DNA of 64,000 nucleotides, from positions 78,418,275-78,482,274 of the forward strand of contig CM067085.1 of NCBI GenBank assembly GCA_034008185.1. Direction: 5' to 3'. Source of the stretch: Gorsachius magnificus. Its lineage: Eukaryota > Chordata > Aves > Pelecaniformes > Ardeidae. The notes beneath the pieces are model-generated. The model did no database searches and had not been told where the DNA came from. It worked only from the letters and a program-made list of their open reading frames with translations. This document shows, in pieces, positions 49,411-63,605 of the stretch. Numbering within the stretch: position 1 is the stretch's first letter; every line of letters begins with the position of its first letter. The position numbers and the translations under genes were made by a program.

Positions 49411-49491
49411 ACAGAATCCCAGAATGGCAAGGGTTGGAAGGGACCTCGGGAGATCATCTAGTCCAACCCTCCTGCTAAAGCAGGCGGGATT
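49411..49491 (-). mobile_element. CR1 LINE, short 3'-end fragment
   Basis: ACAGAATCCCAGAATGGCAA is followed by GGTTGGAAGGGACCTC, GATCATCTAGTCCAACCCTC and CTGCTAAAGCAGG. This is the reverse complement of a CR1 3' end from a different subfamily than the copy at 63400. Confidence 0.93.
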
Positions 49492-52400
49492 ATTGATGGG
49501 AGCTTGGCCCAAGCAACTTGTCCTGTGCAAGTGCCCAGCAGGGTGTGTGGCTATGGGGGTTACTGCTCTGCTGAGTCTGGCTTAGCTTGGCTCCCGGCTG
49601 GTCCTGCTCGGCGGGGTTACAGCTTCCATGGCTACGTGGCTCCAGGAAGGCAAGCCTAAAGCTCACATACCTGCGTGTTCTGGCTGTGCTCCTTCAGCCA
49701 CTTGCATTAAGTTGTCTGTATTGAGATGGCAGAGGTTTCACTGAGATACCCGAGAGAAACCTCCACAGCTTCAGTCAATGACCCTGCCCCCAGAATTTTC
49801 AGGTGATTATGTTTTATTTAGAGCCTGGGGACATTAGTGATATTTAGCAAAACAGCCACAATCCCTTCGAAAATGTGTTGCTTAATAGATGATCGTGCTG
49901 ATGAAAGCCACCACCACCAAAACCAAATGTGTTTGGCTCCTTCATGTTTTCTTAGAAGTTAAAAAGGAAATAGTTTTGTAACTATGGTCAACAGAAGTTA
50001 ACCAATATTTGAACAGAGGTGATCCACCATGTAAAAACTGACTATTTTAACACAATCACTTTTCAGATTAGTATTGCACTTAAGAGGGAAGAATCCAGGC
50101 CCAACTGAGGTTGATCACTTCAGTCAAATTGTAAGTTAAAGTATTTCAGGAGGACCTGCACTCCTTTCTCTCTCTATGGAAATAGCTTGCTGAAATAAAT
50201 GTGTTCCTTTTCCTTAAGCTGAAAAAAGGATACAAGGGAGGAAAAAAGTGAAATCATACATCCATAAAGCTCACATTTATTTGTTATACATACAGGGCAC
50301 TTTTGCCTGAGATTTTTTAAGATCTCTTTTAAATGTTCTTTCTGAAATTTTGATTCATCTTTCAAAGCATCAAACTTTGCTATAATAATATTGATATTTC
50401 CTGCCCCGCTGATGTGACTGACATCATTTCAGTACCACGTAATGTTGAATCATTACTATAAAATGTATCTTTCTGAGCAGAAAGGGAAAGAAAAACTCAA
50501 GAGCAGCATAGCCAGGAGAAAATGATTCTGTCTCTCTGCACGAATGAAGGGAAATGTCATCATAGATCAGACTTTATGCACCACACATGCATAATGTATG
50601 TATTTTTTCCTCCCATCTTCTCTCAGTCAAGTCTCATTATGAAGGGAAACTAAAAAAATAATGGACAACTGGAAATTGCTAGAATATGGTGTTATAGAAT
50701 GTTTTGAATATTATTAAATGAATTAGTTATGCCATCGGGGGAGAACAGCTGTGTTCTCAACCAGGAAATAGCCTGATTCTGCCTTCATTTTTATTTCAAG
50801 CCAGTGAAGCTGGCATATGACTGAAGTCAATGGATCTAATGAATCTTTCAAAATATCTTCCTGGTAGGAACTACTCCGAACATAACCACCTTGTCTGCAA
50901 AACCCATTAGAACCAAATATTGCTTCCCGGTGTTTCAGAGTAGCTCCTTTCGTTTTCAGTAGGGTTTAGGAACATAGTGCTTTGTTTCTATGTGTCTCCA
51001 AACTATATATTACAGAACGAAAAGGTTATCAGTTCAGTAAATTTGTAGATCTCCACTGAGTGAAAGAGCTGATCTGGTGTAGCTGTAATACAGAAAGTCC
51101 ATTTGGAGCACTTTGCAGGAGCAAAATATGCATTCCCTTGCAATGTGTATTTTAGACATTTATTTACTGTATATTTTTGGTCAAGCTGTCTCATACTAAT
51201 TTTAAAATTTTAAGTAGACCGAGGGCCCTGCAAGGCCATATTTCTCTGAATGTTTTGTGTGCTTGCCCCAAACTTGAGATCTGGGAAAACCGGGACAGTC
51301 GGTCTGAAGATGCAGCACCAAAGGGAATACGTACTTTGAAATATATATAGTTGTCTTCACCTTCCTCTGTCAGGGTTTTCCCCCTCCTACCTAAAAGGCA
51401 AGGCTATCTTGGCACCTATAATGCAAAGATCATGGTAGTTCTCAGGGATATGTCCTGTGGTAAAAATATACGAGGTGGCATGGAGAATAACTGCATTTTA
51501 TCATTTATCATTTAAAGTCTGTTAATGCTGGAAAGAAAAATTGTCATTATGGAGTGTTCTATGGTCAATTGGTAATTTTTTCATGCTATCAGCCCAGCAG
51601 TGCAGTGATCTGTGTTTAATGAAAATAGCTGTATAAAGAAAAAAGGACTTATGGCAAAGCTGTATTAAATGTCTCACAGAAGAAAAGAGGGGTAACTTTG
51701 CCACCTCCCCAGGGGGCTGGGTGGTGTATAAGCTGCATTCTCCTTGGATGCCTCGTGGGGACCGTGATCTGTCCGTCCTATCATTCTTTGTAGGACAAAA
51801 CTCTCCCTTAGTGCTGTATTCTTCCACGTCATACGGAGGCTGAAGGCATCTGGGCCAGGTATTTGGGCACAGATTAATTCTGCCCAGGTTCAGGCACTCG
51901 GTCCCTGGTTTTCCATACAGTCAATGGAGGAAATGAGTATATTTTGTGGGAGAGAGGCATCTCCGGAAGGTGATTCGGGCTTTAGGAAGGGCAGATAGAT
52001 ACACTCCCTGAGGTTCTTGGTGTAGTTGGAAGCTCCTAGCTGAGGTTCTTCAGTTAAATAACTACATTTGGATGAATCCATGCCTTGGTATGTATTTTAT
52101 CCCCCAGGCTACGCCAGGGAAAATCCGTCTCTTACAGTGTCAGGATTAATTTGAAAAGAATGCATCTTACATATATAGCATTAAACTAAGACCTGCTGTG
52201 AGTTGCAATCTTTAGAATGTAGCTTCAATTAATGTCATGCCAAATCATGTCTGTGGTGGAAACACACAGATATGAAATTTCGTAGGAAATACGAAATCAC
52301 AACCTCGTATTGCACAGAGGGGACTCCTCCTTGTTACAGCAGCTCGTGTTTGTACAAGGGTCTATCTCTGCTGCAATTGCACTGATTTCATGGCTCAGCT

Positions 52401-53953
52401 GGTAGCCTTTGCTCCACCGTGGTAACTGGTAAATTCGGCTCAATGCAGAGACATTCTTCTTCCCTTCTCCAAAATGGAGAATTTTGTTCCCCATAGCCTT
52501 CGCTGGGATAAAAGACAGGATAAACCCGTAGGGGTTAAGCTTCCTGTCCTTCCTGGTAAGAGCTGGTTACTTTAACTGCACGCTAACATTAAACTCCTGG
52601 CTACTAAATCCTGCATTCTGTGATGCAGGGTTTCAGTGCAATTGCATTTGCTCTGAAATAGCTAATAAACTGTTGCATTTCATTCTCGGTAATAGGATAA
52701 TGGACCCCTTGAAAATTACTAACCTGGTCCTGATACTTTTCTATTATTTAAAAGGGAGAGGAAAAATTTGACTCCCATTATCACAGAAACAAAGGAAACC
52801 AAAGGGGGAAAATCTGCATGATATGGCACTGTGTGGTTTTAGCACCTCTCGTCCTTAGCTCTAAAATGGACTCTAAAGTGCACGTTTTCTATTTCAAATT
52901 GCTGGCGGTGTAATTAAAATAGATATTTTTACTGAGATTACGTACTCTTTCTTTTTACAGTGCTAAGGTACTTTAGCGTATGACAGTCTTAAGTCCTGAA
53001 CGTACTACCTTGTAAAAAGCTGTTATGACTACGTTCACTCAAAATCTCATTTGTGCCTGTGTAACTCATTATTACCCTTTTCATGGCCAGCTCCAGATCT
53101 CTCTTCTTCCTTAATAAAAAGCAGCCAGAGAAGGATAGGGACGCACAGTTTAAGAATGGTGTGTTTCAAATCTTCCTGTTTTAATTTTAAAAGATTTCTT
53201 GAAATAAATAGACCATTCAGGCAAAAAGAGTGGGGAATCCCTGTTTATACTTGGTTAGAAATACCCAAGACTTGCAGCGTTCCCTTAACTTCACTCCCAC
53301 CCCAATGCTACATTTTTCCCTTTCTTGGCTTTTCTTCTTTCTGATCTTTCAGATTCAGCAGGGAAATAAATATGCAATTGTCTTCTACCTGTAGTCCAAA
53401 AGAAAAAGGATGATAACAACCCCAGGCATTGCACGGATGCGTACATGGCTGGCTGGCATGAGAACGCCTGCTTTTCCTGGCCTGATCGGAATTGCAGTTG
53501 GCCTGCGCTTACGGTCGTGGGATCAGGACATCTGCTGTCGCCGTGTTCGTGCTTCACAGCACCAACAGGACCGTGCTCTGTCACGTTACACGGGACACTG
53601 GGGCAATTCTAGATCCCTTCGAATAGTTTTACCTAGTGAACAAATGAATTTGCCACATGTGTCACTGAACAACATGAGGAGTAAACTCTCAGTATTTTGG
53701 ACAATGTCTGTATCAGGGAAAACCTTTGTCTCTGGGGTACTAGTCCCAAATTGAGAGTTTCTGAGTGGGATTTCAGCCTTGCTAGAATTTCTGTTGAGGG
53801 AGGGAGGGTTGCTTTTTACCATAAATACTGAAGAACAAAAATCTTATTGATAATATAAGATATCCCATATGCAAAATTCTCTAAATCTGGATAAAACTGA
53901 AAGCATTTATTTATCAAGTGGGCAATCTCACAGAGAAATGGCATAAAGGTCTT
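49492..53953. other. Intergenic sequence, no gene recognised
   Basis: AT-rich unique-looking sequence. No transposon or coding signature recognised. Confidence 0.6.
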
Positions 53954-54070
53954 GCAGAATTGAAAAGCAAAAATCATGTGACATTCTGCAGGACTATCAT
54001 TGCTCTCCTAAAGCAGAATTGAAAAGCAAAAATCATGTGACATTCAGCAGGACTATCATTGCTGTCCTAT
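53954..54070. repeat. Tandem duplication, 59-bp unit, two copies
   Basis: GCAGAATTGAAAAGCAAAAA begins at 53954 and again at 54013. The copies run about 59 bp each and differ at only two or three positions (CTGCAG versus CAGCAG, CTCTCC versus CTGTCC). The near identity indicates a recent duplication. Confidence 0.95.
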
Positions 54071-54578
54071 AGTATATACTACAAAACAGTACAACATGTG
54101 TTCGTATATATTAAATTCAATGAGATTTTCTCATGCGGGATCAACATATCACTAGAATCCTTGGGGTCTTCTTTAGGGTTATAGCTACAGACAGCTTTCT
54201 GTTCAGATAACATCTGATGTCTGCATCTGTAGCTGCTGTAACTCAGTTGTGCATGCTGTGTGTGAAGGTTGTCCCCCAACATAGACTGCACTGGGTAGCT
54301 TTAGGCCCGTTCCTTCAGCTAAGCACACCCCTTTGTAGCATCGCCCTGTCTCGTGTGTGTCAATCCACAGGCATATTCGCACACGCACAATTAGTCTGCT
54401 TGTTGGAGACTTGTGAATAGAGATATTAGTGTATGGGGGAAGGGAAGGAAGGGATGTTCAGTTGTACAGTTGTCCTCGATTGTACAGTTGTCCTCTACGG
54501 TGCAATTAAGGACCACGAAAATAATCGGTGTACCACTGAGTAAATACACAATGCTAAGCACAAAGAAACCATTCCCCT

Positions 54579-54602
54579 CCCCCCCCCCTTTTTTTTTTTT
54601 TT
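54579..54602. repeat. C10-T14 homopolymer pair
   Basis: Ten C followed by fourteen T. Low-complexity sequence. Confidence 0.93.
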
Positions 54603-55242
54603 GAACATCTAAATATGACTGTAATAAAAAAGAAGTAACAATTGTTCGTATTCCCCTCTAGGCAGCATATATTGCAAAGCACTGCAAGAAGGGTGGGGTA
54701 CGGACTCTGGGTATTCCTGTGAAGAGGGGTTAGTTTAGAAGAGCTTCAGAAGCAACTGTATGGCCGTGAAGGGAGTAATCCCAGTACATGCCCCAAATCA
54801 GGCCAGTCAGATTGCCTCTGTATTTCATGTTAGGCTCAAGTGAATAACTGGTCCAAATGTTTGCACTTTGTGGTGGTGTTATCAACGCCTGGAAAGGCAG
54901 CACTCTAAGGCTCAGCTTTGTCTAGTTTTGACTCCTTCAATGTTTTTTCTACAGCCTAGAGAGCACTCAGCAAAGGAGAAGATGGGAGCAGAGACTGACA
55001 TCCAGGCATGCTTTTTTAAGAGCATCTTTAATGAGAGAGAGAACAAGTATTTCACTCTGTTCGCTCGAGCAGAACAAGTTGCGGTATGTCACTAATGCAG
55101 AATGCATGGCCACACGAACCCAGGCATGCTTCCTGCTCTGCTGCCTGCTTGTTTCTGCGTGGCGGATGTTCCAGAGAAACTAAACAGACATGAGCCATTT
55201 TATTGCAGTCCCTGCAGCTCCTCAGTGCAGCAACATCATAGA

Positions 55243-55260
55243 TTTTTTTTTTTTTTTTTT
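55243..55260. repeat. T18 homopolymer
   Basis: Eighteen consecutive T with no poly(A)-element body recognised beside it. Confidence 0.93.
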
Positions 55261-58200
55261 CTGCTAGGAATAATGACAATCTCCAGACAACGGTATGAAT
55301 AGAAAGCATGAAGCCTATTTCTTCTCCTTTCAAGTCAACAAATATCTTAACCCTAATTTCAAGACAGAGGTTTATATTTCCCATGACTGGACAAACTGCA
55401 TTTTGCCTCCTGTGTGCGGGCGGCCCGCAGCACCCCTGGGCACAGGCAGCAGCGAGGAGCTGCCTGCGTGCCGGGATGGAGCCCTCTGCCGAGCGCTGAG
55501 CTCTTGCAAACGTAGCAGAGACATTGGTCCCCTCTCTGTATTTAGCAGCACGTTTTCTGCCATTTCAGGCTCAGCTCCTTTCCTCTCAATTTCTTTGCAT
55601 GGTGCAAGGATGCATCAGTGGTATTTTTACCCAGCTTCTCCTCCGCTGGTCTGTGGGATCGCCGTGCAGGGTGGGTGGGCAGGAGGCAGGGGCAGTGGGC
55701 AGTGGCAGCAGTGCCTGGGACACAGCAGGAGTGACACCAAGGGCCACCTCCACTTCTAGCCCCGGTGACCGAACAGCCAAGCAGGAATTCTGTTACAGGA
55801 GATAGAAATATGTTTTCTTTTGAGCGTAATCGATCTGTAAAAATCAATCAGCAGTGATTTGCATTGCTGCTTCCTTAGCTACGAGGGACTGCCAGTCGTG
55901 TGTGCATAATCCTGCTTCAGCTGGCACCAGCAATCCCTGTTGGGATTTTCCACTGCATCGACACAGTGTATTTTGAAATTCAGAAGTGAATTGCTCAGTC
56001 AAAAAAAAAACCAAACCCAAGCCCCAAACATTTGGGCTTTTTTTCTTTCCCAGTGAGCCCATGTAATCTAGAAGTGGTCACATGCTACTCGAGCTTTTCA
56101 TTTTTATCCTGTTCCTTCCCTCACTCTCACAGCAGCTGGAAGCGGATGGCCGCCGCCAGCAGCCTTTCTACGTGCTCGGCGTTCCCCAACCTGGCTCGTC
56201 CTTTACTTGCCTTTTAAAAATAGTTTGGGCACTATATTTTTCTTCAACGGAAGCATTTAATTTCAGTAAAAGCATGTAAGGTAGTTTGTTTACATAGATA
56301 CCTAATGCATATGGGAACTTCCTAAATCTCTTGTTATTTTGCACCTGATACTATTCATGTCAATTTAACAGGCATAAAGAGCAACTAATGTTGCTAAGAA
56401 GGACAGTAATACTTTTAAATATTTTTAATTACCTAAAATTATCTATCCTCTGGAAGAAATGATCCAAAGAGATTGAAATATGCAGTGAAATGCTCTTTAA
56501 TGCACTGGGGGAATTGAATATATTATGAGAACTCAGATAGATGAAATGCTGATTACTATTTAGGAAGACTAATTATAGTTAAAAGACTGCTCTACCGAGC
56601 ACAGGCTGATATGCAACCTTGCTGTGTCTTCAGAAATCTTTAGAGTGTTGGACGCAAAACAGGCTTTACCTTTTTTGAAATCTGGTACGTGTGTATTTGT
56701 ATGGCTTACAAATTGCTTTTTGTGTGCAGGGAGGGATGGATTGGTATGTAAATAAGGAGACAAAGCACCGCACAGCTGTAGCAAAACTGGATGCAACTTC
56801 CCTGGAAAAATGGAATCTGATTTCTAGGGGCGTTCATCTAACAGGATGAATCTGTGCAAAGCTTGCAGGATGTAAACAGTAAATGCTTTTGCTGATGTCA
56901 AGGGCTTAATGAGTGGGGAATAAAGCGTACTGGAAGGCAATATATGGGATTTAAAAATAAAATATTCTATATTTGCACATTTTTTCCAATAGGTTTTTCT
57001 TCTAATTTACAATTCCAAACCGACAAATGATTTGTGGATGTCGGCAGAAGATATTTTCTGCAGTAGAGCTGTTCAATTCAACTGATGCGGGATATGATGC
57101 TTTTCCATATTGAACTTTACATACATTTGCTAGGGCATGCTTTGCATGCTCTGCAGCACCAAGAATGTTCAAGCTTTGGGGCATAAAATGATCAGCTACT
57201 CAGAATAGGAAGTTCCTCCCTTTTAAACAGTGCATTACTGGAGTTTGATGCTTTCTGGAGGGGTTGTTCAGCAACAGTATGTAACTAGATGGATCTTCGC
57301 TCTTTTCCCGTATAGTGCTTCTAATGTTCCTAAACTGCTACGGACAGATAAAACAGCAGGAAATGTTGCAAATGTTGGCCCACACAAAACTTGCTTCCTT
57401 AACACAAAATGTTCCACAGAAGGCGGTTGGCTGAATCTCTGAAGTAGTAGGATTTCGTGCAGAACATTATTTTTTATAAAACTGGGAAACATTGAATAGG
57501 TGTTCAGTAATAATGATCAGGAAAAATGAGAAAGCGTATTCCATTCTCTAGCCACCAAAAATCCCCTTGCACAAAACCTTTTTCTCGGAAAATAGAAAAG
57601 AAACAGCAATTTCATTCAATGCACCAGCGACCAGTGCGTTTCTGCTGAGGTCCCTGATTTGTATCACGATAGCGCTGGGCAGTTATAATGTCCTTCTCCC
57701 TACCGTTGTCCCTCACTCCAAGCTGGATGCCCAGGATGGGACCTAGTAAGACAGTTTAAAGAAGAAGGGCTTAAAGTGGTTGCTGAAATATTTTTTTCTA
57801 ACTGAAATAATGGTCAATAAAGTGACCAAAAAATAGGCCAAACGGGCATATTCCTACTGGTCAGGAGAGAGAACAATTATTTTCATAGAAATAATGAGGT
57901 GTATGTCCAACACCAGATGTACCATTTTCATAATCCTAGAGGGAACAGGATCTAACACTTCCCAGACTGTGACAGCAGGTAAGGTGAGGTTATTACTTGT
58001 GTCCTGAATGAATGTTAAAAAAACTCCTTTTCTAACATTTATTATTAAAATTCTCATTAGAAACCAGGTTGAGAGGTCTTAGAAGGAGTGACTTCCACTA
58101 AATAGATATATCATGTCACTGAAATTTTTCTCCTAGTTTCCTGTGAAAAGATTTTTCAATAATGAAACAGAAGGTGCTGAGTATGTGCAAAATACAGGTA

Positions 58201-60594
58201 CATGGGGTACTAAAACAAGTGTCATTCCCTGAAGTAATGCCTACCTGAAAAGTATGGCTGTAAAATTTTACAAATTTGCTTTCAACTCCCTCCTGCCCAG
58301 CCCTTTCCCCAAGATATTTCTACAATACCATGGTATAACATGTTGGGAAGGAGATAACACGTATATAAACAACATATTTTATTTTCTAGTAGTGACAACG
58401 TAATCTTTTTTCTAGTAGAAATATTTCCTACTATGTATCATTGGTGGTGTTTTTTTCTGGCTGTGTTTGTACATCATTCATAAAAATCAAGCACAAATGA
58501 GTTCTCTTATAGGAATTATAACCTTCAGCTTCCTACTAGCTTTCTACTACCAATCTACTCTGAGGGTTTTGTGTGTGTTAGAAATACTTAGAAAAACTTA
58601 TTCTTGGAAATCATCAAGTACATATTTAGGTACCTTTCTATAATTTGAAGAAAGTAATTATACAAAGAAAAATGGAGAATCTTCTTGGTAGAGATTGACC
58701 AGTGGGGAGGTAGTGGTGTGATCAGTCACCAGCTGGTGTGGGGTCACCCAGAGATGGGCTCAACCTGGTGGACCCATGGTGTCAGCAGAATTTATTGCCG
58801 CAGAAATAGATTTTAATTTACTTTCCTCTGTCATTTTTAGTCCTATGAGATGTTCAAAATGAGATGTTAAGTGACAGTGGACCGCCTGGTACTTCCAATA
58901 GGTACACCAGAAAATTTTTGCAGAGTACGCAGCAGGTAGGAACGGGTGTAATGGACTATAGTTTGTCATGGCGGTACTTGCACATGTTCATGTAGGTGCT
59001 TCTAAATTAATGAATTTTTTAAAAAGTGCTCCTGACATTGAGTGCTGTAATCAAGCAGACCAGCTCTCTGTCTATCCTACCGTATTGTCCAGTAAGAACG
59101 AGACAGAGGCAAATTTTCAGTACAAAGGAGGTTAAGAGTGCTCATAAATTCGTATCACACTTGGAAGTGAAGGCAGGCTTTGTGCTGGGGTTCTGCAAAT
59201 GAAAAATAAAGTAATGGCTTAATAGACTCTGGTACATCCTCCTCTACACTTTACCTTACAGATTTTCTTAAACTTATACCTACACTGTTCATTAAAATTC
59301 ATCTCAGATTTACTGGATCTCAAAGATCCACTTGTGTATTAATTTTTATGTGCTATCCATTTATTTGGTGATTCTGCAGCGCTGATATTTTAAACCTGGC
59401 ATCATTGACAGGTTAGATTTCTGTTGATTTTTAAATTATATGACAGAAAATGTAATGGTTTTATGTTGTACATCTTGGGATGCTCTGTAAAGGCATTCAA
59501 AGAGAGACAGTAGCATGACTTGCATTGTTTCAAATCTCAAAAATATCCCAGGCAAATGAATGTGGCTTTTACCTGCATCATTCTCAGATGTTTTCTTTTG
59601 TCTCCTATGTTGCCGTCACCACCAGAGAGTCTGAAGGCCTCTCAGGAGATTAGTGGGCCACGTAATTATTTTTTTCAGAACCCATGACATCATTCTGCCT
59701 CATTCTTTCCTTCAGGTGCCAATTGTATAAGATCGGTATTGCACGAGGGAAGCAGAGAGCCTGCACATGCTCATACTGCCCTAGGCTTATCCAGGAGCCG
59801 GCAGTCCTCCTGCTGAACTTGGAGCGGGAGGTAGTGAGGCTGGTGATGGATGAGCATTCCTGCGACAGCTCTTTCTTAGCCTTCAACTTGACTGGAGAGG
59901 AGGTCTAGTTCCTCCAGTTAAAATCTGTAGCTGGTAGAAAAGTCCATTGTGTCCCTGTCTTTATCCCCAGACTTACAGCAGACTTTCACAATTTTGACCA
60001 ATGTTTTTATCAGTTTGAAGATGAAAGCTGAGACCCCAAACATGACTCAGTGCTTTTGGGGAGATAGCGGGAAGCTTCGAAGCTTTGCGGTGGAGAAGAG
60101 CAAGAGTCGGATGTACTTGCTTTAGTCCATGTTGACAACACTGCGTTAGAGCTTCATTGCATCCAAAGGCACACGCAGAAGTCTAAGCAGATGAGAGTAT
60201 CTACCCTCCGTGAAGTGACAGAAGCAGGTATACAGGTAGAGCAAGAAAGTCTTGGAAGAGTCAATTCTTTCTTCTGTTATCTTGCAAACACACTTTAAAA
60301 TTCACTATATGTATTAATAACAAGCCGGTATTCAGGACATCTTTAAGCTAGCACTTCACTAACTAGTAAGCCCGGATGACATCGGTGTTAACAGCTTCAA
60401 AGGCCATTTTTAAAAAGGTATAAATTATATCTCAAGTATTTGAAATATGCACAAAAATATACAAAGTGATATCCCCAAAGTAAAGGCACAAACTGTTCAT
60501 AAAATAGCAGGATGTTGAGATCTATTTTTCTGCACATTAAGGCCAAAGTCCAATTCATTTCAACAGAAAAAGGAAGGATCACTGGTCTTTTCTT

Positions 60595-60625
60595 TCTCTT
60601 TTTTCTTTTTTTTTTTTTTTTCTTC
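60595..60625. repeat. T-rich tract
   Basis: T-rich run with interspersed C. It gives a Lys-rich spurious frame on the opposite strand. Confidence 0.9.
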
Positions 60626-63399
60626 CTTCTGAGCTTGGAAAGAACTGGGAACAGCAAAAATAAATCCTTATCAAGAACCATTAAGTTCTCTTCCAGAATC
60701 TTTCAAATCCATTCAACTTCTCCTTCAAATGTCAGGCTCAGATTTCAGTGTCAGGTCGTCACCGCCTGTTCTATTATTACTACTGCTGCCTACCTTGACA
60801 AAAGTCTATTCACAATTCATTCTTTTTAAAGATATGCAGCAAGATGTTAATCTGCCTTTCCATCTATCTCTTGTACCGGTTTTATGGCAGTAGCATCTGG
60901 GCCTCAGGAACAGACACTATATATCAGTTAAAAGGAAAACCTAGAAAAAAATTTGTGACTGTCTGCGACAGGAGGGTGCATTTGCACCCTTTTTTGCTCT
61001 GTGGTGTTTACCATTTAGGCATTTCTTCCAGGGAAGGTAGACAGAAACCTAGCAGAAATATAAATCATAGCTGTAGCTAAACTGAAGATGGATCATGGCT
61101 ATATTCACAGTTAAAAACTTTTTAAAAGGTCAGTTTTCAATCCAGTGTGTGTTAAATTATGAACTGTGTGCTTAATTGCACAGAAGTCATTTTAGGTTGC
61201 CCACACAGTTGTTCTTCCAGAGCATGCTAAAGCTTTCAGTCGTTCATTCAAATGAATATAGGTCATCGCACATTTTCAAGTACTGCCATTGTCCCAGCAG
61301 TCTTTGTTACCTAACCTGAATTCTTTAAAAAATATTTCAGCTAAGTATTTTTCTTTGTAAGTGTGGACAGTATGATAATCTGAGTTTACACCTTTGTTTT
61401 TCTCTTACTCGTTGATGCTGATTTTAAATTACAAGCCGCTCACAGCAGTGACTATCTTCCCCCATCTGCCTGGACAGCAGCTAATACATTTGGAGTATTA
61501 TTGAAACTTTAATGAATATTACTAATTAGGCAACTTCTTTACAGACTTCACCAGAGACACATGGCACTGCAACATTCATTATCACAAAGAAACTCACATA
61601 GGATGTAAGACATTTGCAAGATGCTTTCCAACAGGTCTCAACCAGTTGAAACATGTTTGACCTAAATGCTTGGAAGTCTGTTGGCTGTGAAGGAAAACCA
61701 CAAGAGTTCTTCAGAAAGAAAGAGAGAGGTGTTTTAATAACATTAAGATGTTGTAGTAGCAATGCTTTAACTTTCTTTTGGTCTGTCTTAGCTTATTTGA
61801 CAGCAGTGGTAGGCAAAAGAACCTGTTTTTGATAGCAAGAGAGCCTTACTCCTTATATGTAAAGTATAAGCTTCTGTAGGAAAAGATTGTTTCGTGTGCT
61901 AAATTGTACAGCAATTAAAAATACGCAGCAATCTTCTCATAAACAAAAAGCAAGACACTGTTGGTGGAATAAAATGCTAATTGATAATTGTTAGAAAGAG
62001 GCTTTTCTCAGCACGTCCTTTATGGAAAAAAGACATCCAGTCTAAATAGTAGGTTAGCACCACTGTTTTCCAGAGCACACAAACTTCATTTTTCAATCAC
62101 TTTTATGAATTATGCATAAAATCGAGGATGTCCCTTTGGACTGTGCTGTCACTTCATGCAGTAGAGCCCTGGAAGTAGCCATGCATGAGACTGTAACTTC
62201 CAGGGTGCTTTCCAACTCTCAAGTCTTCTTTTCTTTTCTCTAAGTGTGGAGTTGAGGGTTTTTTTTACCAGTATCAAATTAAGCCCTCTGGCTCTTGGTC
62301 TGCAAAAGGGATATGGAATGAAGGCTCATTGATCACTGTGTCCCAATCCATGCTCCATAGGATAATGAAATCAGTAACAGGGATGTAAATGTTCTTATTC
62401 CCTCCTGTTCCATTACAAAGGCATGTCTCAGTCTCAAACTGAAGGCACAGGCAGGCTGGGTTAGAACAGGGGGCCATCTAGCCTGCCTCCTCTTTTTGAC
62501 CATGACCGTTAAAACATGCTTAAGGAAAAAGTAGCAGAAATAAAGAGTCTGTCTTAATGATCCTTCCCCTGAAAAGACATCCTGAACTTAGTGATTTATA
62601 ATCTGAAAGTTCATCTGGATCATCACATTTAAAAACTGATCATGTCCTCAGTGAATGCATCTAAACACTTTTGGGAGCCCTTTCACAACTTTAGCTTCCA
62701 CAAGAATATAAAAATCCCCCAAACCGTTCTGAAACACTACATTTCTTTTCTTAGTGATTCATTTCTTAACGCTTTAATAGCAAGATGAAGGAAGGCCAGA
62801 CTGTGCTTCTCAAGCTGAAGGCTATGCTGGAGCTAAGCTTTCACAGAAGAGCGGGTAACCTGTTTTCTAGTAAGTGCTTTGAGGTGAGAACTCTTACTTG
62901 GACCTTTTCTGCAACTGATCTCACAACAAAGATCCAGCCAGGCAGTTGTGGGGATCACACACTTTTAACGCTACTCAGCAGGACTGCTTTTACACACTGA
63001 TTTTGACCCACCTAGATTCTCTTTCATCCACAGTAGCCCTTCCTATTTCTTTACAGTCTGTCGCATCTGTGCTGTGAAATGACATCTCACCGTATTTAGG
63101 TTTACATCCCTTTCCTGGCCAGCAAGTTCTTTTTAATGCCAATATCCTTGTCCCAACTGCTATTCCAACATACTTTCCCTCTAGAGGGTCTTTTCCTTTA
63201 TGCACATCCATTTTAGGTGTTGCTTAATGTCTTCCTTTTTTTTTTTAGCTGCTTTTTTTTTTTTCAAAGCCAGACTTCTGTGCTATGTGACTGTCTCACC
63301 TGATGTTTTCTTTAATATTATGTTTTGTTTCTCTTTACTGTCCCTTCCTTAAAAGTCCTCCCTTCAGAAGAAAAGTCCTCTATTGAGTGGCCAAGCAAC

Positions 63400-63605
63400 C
63401 ATAGAATCATAGAATCACTTTGGTTGGAAAAGACTTTTAAGATCATCGAGTCCAACCTTTAACCTAACCTGCCATCCCACCACTAAACCATGTCCCTGAG
63501 CACCTCATCTATCCTTTTAAATACCTCCAGGGATGAGGACTCAACCACCTCCCTGGGCAGCCCATTCCAGAGCCTGACAACCCAAAACCTTCCTTCTAAG
63601 ATTAG
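63400..63605 (-). mobile_element. CR1 LINE, 3'-end fragment
   Basis: Begins ATAGAATCATAGAATCACTT and continues with TTGGTTGGAAAAGACTTTTA, ATCATCGAGTCCAACC, ACTAAACCATGTCCCTGAGC and GGGCAGCCCATTCCAGAGCC. This is the reverse complement of the CR1 3' region, about 205 bp. Its terminal part closely resembles the copy at 31795, suggesting the same or a close subfamily. Confidence 0.95.

Larger units (their letters stand above)
54071..63399. other. Intergenic sequence, no gene recognised
   Basis: Mostly unique-looking. A moderately GC-rich patch at 55.4-55.76 kb is open in several frames on both strands, as expected from composition. Homopolymers are listed separately. Short frames at 59650-59908 and 62785-63211 have no recognisable family. 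Confidence 0.55.

Noticed and set aside
55295..55847. Cluster of overlapping frames on both strands
   Set aside because: Several frames are open simultaneously in GC-rich DNA, with no family signature.
62990..63211. Minus-strand frame of 73 codons with balanced composition
   Set aside because: Looks mildly protein-like, but there is no recognised family, no clear splice sites and no second supporting exon nearby.
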